A DNA stretch of 64,000 bases from Thermoplasmatota archaeon (GTDB lineage: Archaea; Thermoplasmatota; Thermoplasmata; UBA10834), in the NCBI GenBank assembly GCA_018818785.1, contig JAHIRF010000005.1, positions 124,001-188,000 of the forward strand, read 5' to 3'. Positions 62,882 through 64,000 of this stretch are shown in pieces. The notes beneath the pieces were generated by a model, which did not search any database, was not told the DNA's origin, and worked only from the letters and a program-made list of their open reading frames with translations. Position 1 is the stretch's first letter. Each line of letters starts with the position of its first letter. The translations under genes were made by a program, and so were the position numbers.

Positions 62882-63658
62882 TCATGATTCAAGCTCAGTC
62901 TTCGCATCATCCTTCTTGGCCTTGGACGAGGTCTTCCTGGGCCTCTTCTTGGGCAGCTCTCCATGGGTCGCCTCCTTTATGGCATTGTCCAGGACCCCCA
63001 TGAGCGAATGGAATTCCCAGGTCGATGGGACCGCTCTCGACACGATCCGCCTGAACATGACCTTCGTCTTCCCCTTCTTGTGCTCGGGCCAATCGATGCA
63101 GTCGAGGAGCATGGCGAAGTATTCGTGCAGTTTCTCAGTCTCCATCTCGGAGGCCAGTTGCGGTTCCCATCTCTCCACACCTGTTGCGAAGAGCTCGTAG
63201 AACACTATCGCCGCGGCATGGCTGATGTTGAGGATAGTGTATGCCGGATTCGCTGGAATAGTGATGAGGAAGTCGCAACGCCTGAGGAGTTCCTTGTCGA
63301 GTCCGAAATCCTCTCGACCGAAAAGGATCGCGATGGTGCCATCGAACTCCTTGATCTTCTGCGAGAATTCCTTCGGAGTCATCGAGATCCTCGCGAAATG
63401 CTTCTCGTTGCAGGTATCGATTCCAGAAGTGGCAGCCACGAAATCAACACCCTGGAGCGCCTCCTCGTCGGTGAACACTCTCTTCGCGTTCTTGAGGATG
63501 TCCGTGGCGTGCATCGCGCGCTTGATCGCCTCCTCGCCTATGGCGCAAGGTCTGACGAGCACCAATTCCTCGAGCCCGAAGTTCTTCATGGACCGCGCGA
63601 TCGCCCCGACGTTGCCGTCGTGCAACGGTTCTACCAGTACTACCCTGAAGTGCGGCAC
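62882..63658 (-). CDS. trmJ: tRNA (cytidine/uridine-2'-O-)-methyltransferase TrmJ-like
   Basis: A SPOUT methyltransferase of 258 residues: RVVLVEPLHDGNVGAIARSMKNFGLEELVLV, LFGREDFGLDKELLRRCDFLITIPANPAYTILNISHAAAIVFYELF. The knot motifs including GREDFGL and the NISHA segment match TrmJ, which makes 2'-O-methyl at tRNA position 32. The C-terminal tail is Lys-rich (KKRPRKTSSKAKKDDAK). Confidence 0.9.
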   Translation of the reverse strand: MPHFRVVLVEPLHDGNVGAIARSMKNFGLEELVLVRPCAIGEEAIKRAMHATDILKNAKRVFTDEEALQGVDFVAATSGIDTCNEKHFARISMTPKEFSQKIKEFDGTIAILFGREDFGLDKELLRRCDFLITIPANPAYTILNISHAAAIVFYELFATGVERWEPQLASEMETEKLHEYFAMLLDCIDWPEHKKGKTKVMFRRIVSRAVPSTWEFHSLMGVLDNAIKEATHGELPKKRPRKTSSKAKKDDAKTELES

Positions 63659-63681
63659 GGCATCACGACAGATGCCCTAGG

Positions 63682-63689
63682 TATTTAAC
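63682..63689 (+). promoter_or_regulatory. TATA box of truA
   Basis: TATTTAAC is centred about 26 bases before GTG 63711, indicating a leaderless message. Confidence 0.6.
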
Positions 63690-63710
63690 TCTGTAGCAGA
63701 TAATCTGGGC

Positions 63711-64000
63711 GTGAGCGGCGAAGAGGAGATACGGGTCGCGCTTAAGGTCGCATACGATGGCACGAACTACTTCGGCTTCCAGAGGCAGCCGGGCAGAGTG
63801 ACCGTCGAGGGAGCACTTGTGACAGCGCTCGACAAGGTGGGTGCAATCAGCTCGCCGAGGGAGTGCGGGTACCGAAGTTCCAGTCGCACGGACCGGGGCG
63901 TGAGCGCCCTCGGGAACGTCATCTCCTTCCGCACGTCATTCCCGCTGCGGTCCATATGCTCAGCGATCAACTCTGAGCTGGAGGACATATGGGCGTATTC
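63711..64000 (+). CDS. truA: tRNA pseudouridine synthase TruA (partial, 3' end outside window)
   Basis: The first 96 residues are present. KVAYDGTNYFGFQRQPGRVTVEGAL is the TruA opening and SSRTDRGVSALGNVISF carries the catalytic Asp in RTDRGVSA. TruA makes pseudouridine at tRNA positions 38-40. Start GTG 63711 is supported by the TATA box. The gene is divergent from trmJ, with 52 bases between them. Confidence 0.88.
   Translation, partial: MSGEEEIRVALKVAYDGTNYFGFQRQPGRVTVEGALVTALDKVGAISSPRECGYRSSSRTDRGVSALGNVISFRTSFPLRSICSAINSELEDIWAY

Overview
The window is chromosomal DNA from an archaeon, most likely a member of the Thermoplasmatota. Supporting this are a Cdc6/Orc1 initiator, Spt5, SecE, ribosomal stalk proteins P0/P1, Gar1, a two-subunit GMP synthase, archaeal-type phosphopantothenate synthetase, DUF835 and PAC2 proteins, FtsZ1- and FtsZ2-type tubulins, and many genes with a TATA box about 25 bases upstream of the start codon, which implies leaderless transcripts. 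Lineage assignment is inference; there is no 16S gene here.

Positions 1-19,800 are housekeeping and membrane functions: Gar1 (partial), phosphopantothenate synthetase, S-adenosylhomocysteine hydrolase, a PfkB kinase, a sirtuin, a purE-guaAb-guaAa purine cluster, riboflavin reductase plus a Mut7-C nuclease, PAC2, RtcA with an MFS carrier, two cation antiporters, and ornithine aminotransferase. Positions 19,800-34,800 hold a large repeat-containing surface protein, tRNA-Gly(CCC), Dph6, IleRS with unusual signature motifs, AsnRS, a gcvT-M42-M20 operon, and cdc6 with a DUF835 protein.

Positions 35,290-42,960 are the conserved stalk/translocation cluster on the minus strand (two FtsZ1-type genes, secE, an unusually long spt5, L11, then L1, P0, P1), split by a flavoprotein on the opposite strand. 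Positions 43,000-50,000 hold acylphosphatase, an MFS carrier, a TatD-like hydrolase, an APC permease and two tandem squalene-cyclase-like paralogues, followed by a transposase fragment and a NYN-domain protein.

The most notable feature is an apparent 9,895-bp mobile island at 51,354-61,248. It has perfect 19-base terminal inverted repeats (GGCATTGTTGCATTAAGTA inward at both ends) and is flanked on both sides by the same 9-base direct repeat GAGACCAAG. The ends resemble IS6-family ends, and a DDE transposase with a small companion gene lies inside. The cargo is a Panacea-type antitoxin with a RelE-like toxin, a stand-alone protein resembling the C-terminal part of lantibiotic dehydratases, a three-gene unit (ribbon-helix-helix regulator, very large DNA methyltransferase with a nuclease-like C-terminus, second methyltransferase) behind five tandem 8-base repeats, two unknown overlapping genes, and a second possible Panacea-like protein paired with a membrane protein. 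It sits immediately upstream of the promoter of a tandem ribbon-helix-helix gene that precedes an FtsZ2-type gene.

The right end holds the RHH-ftsZ2 pair, a bidirectional terminator, trmJ and a partial truA.
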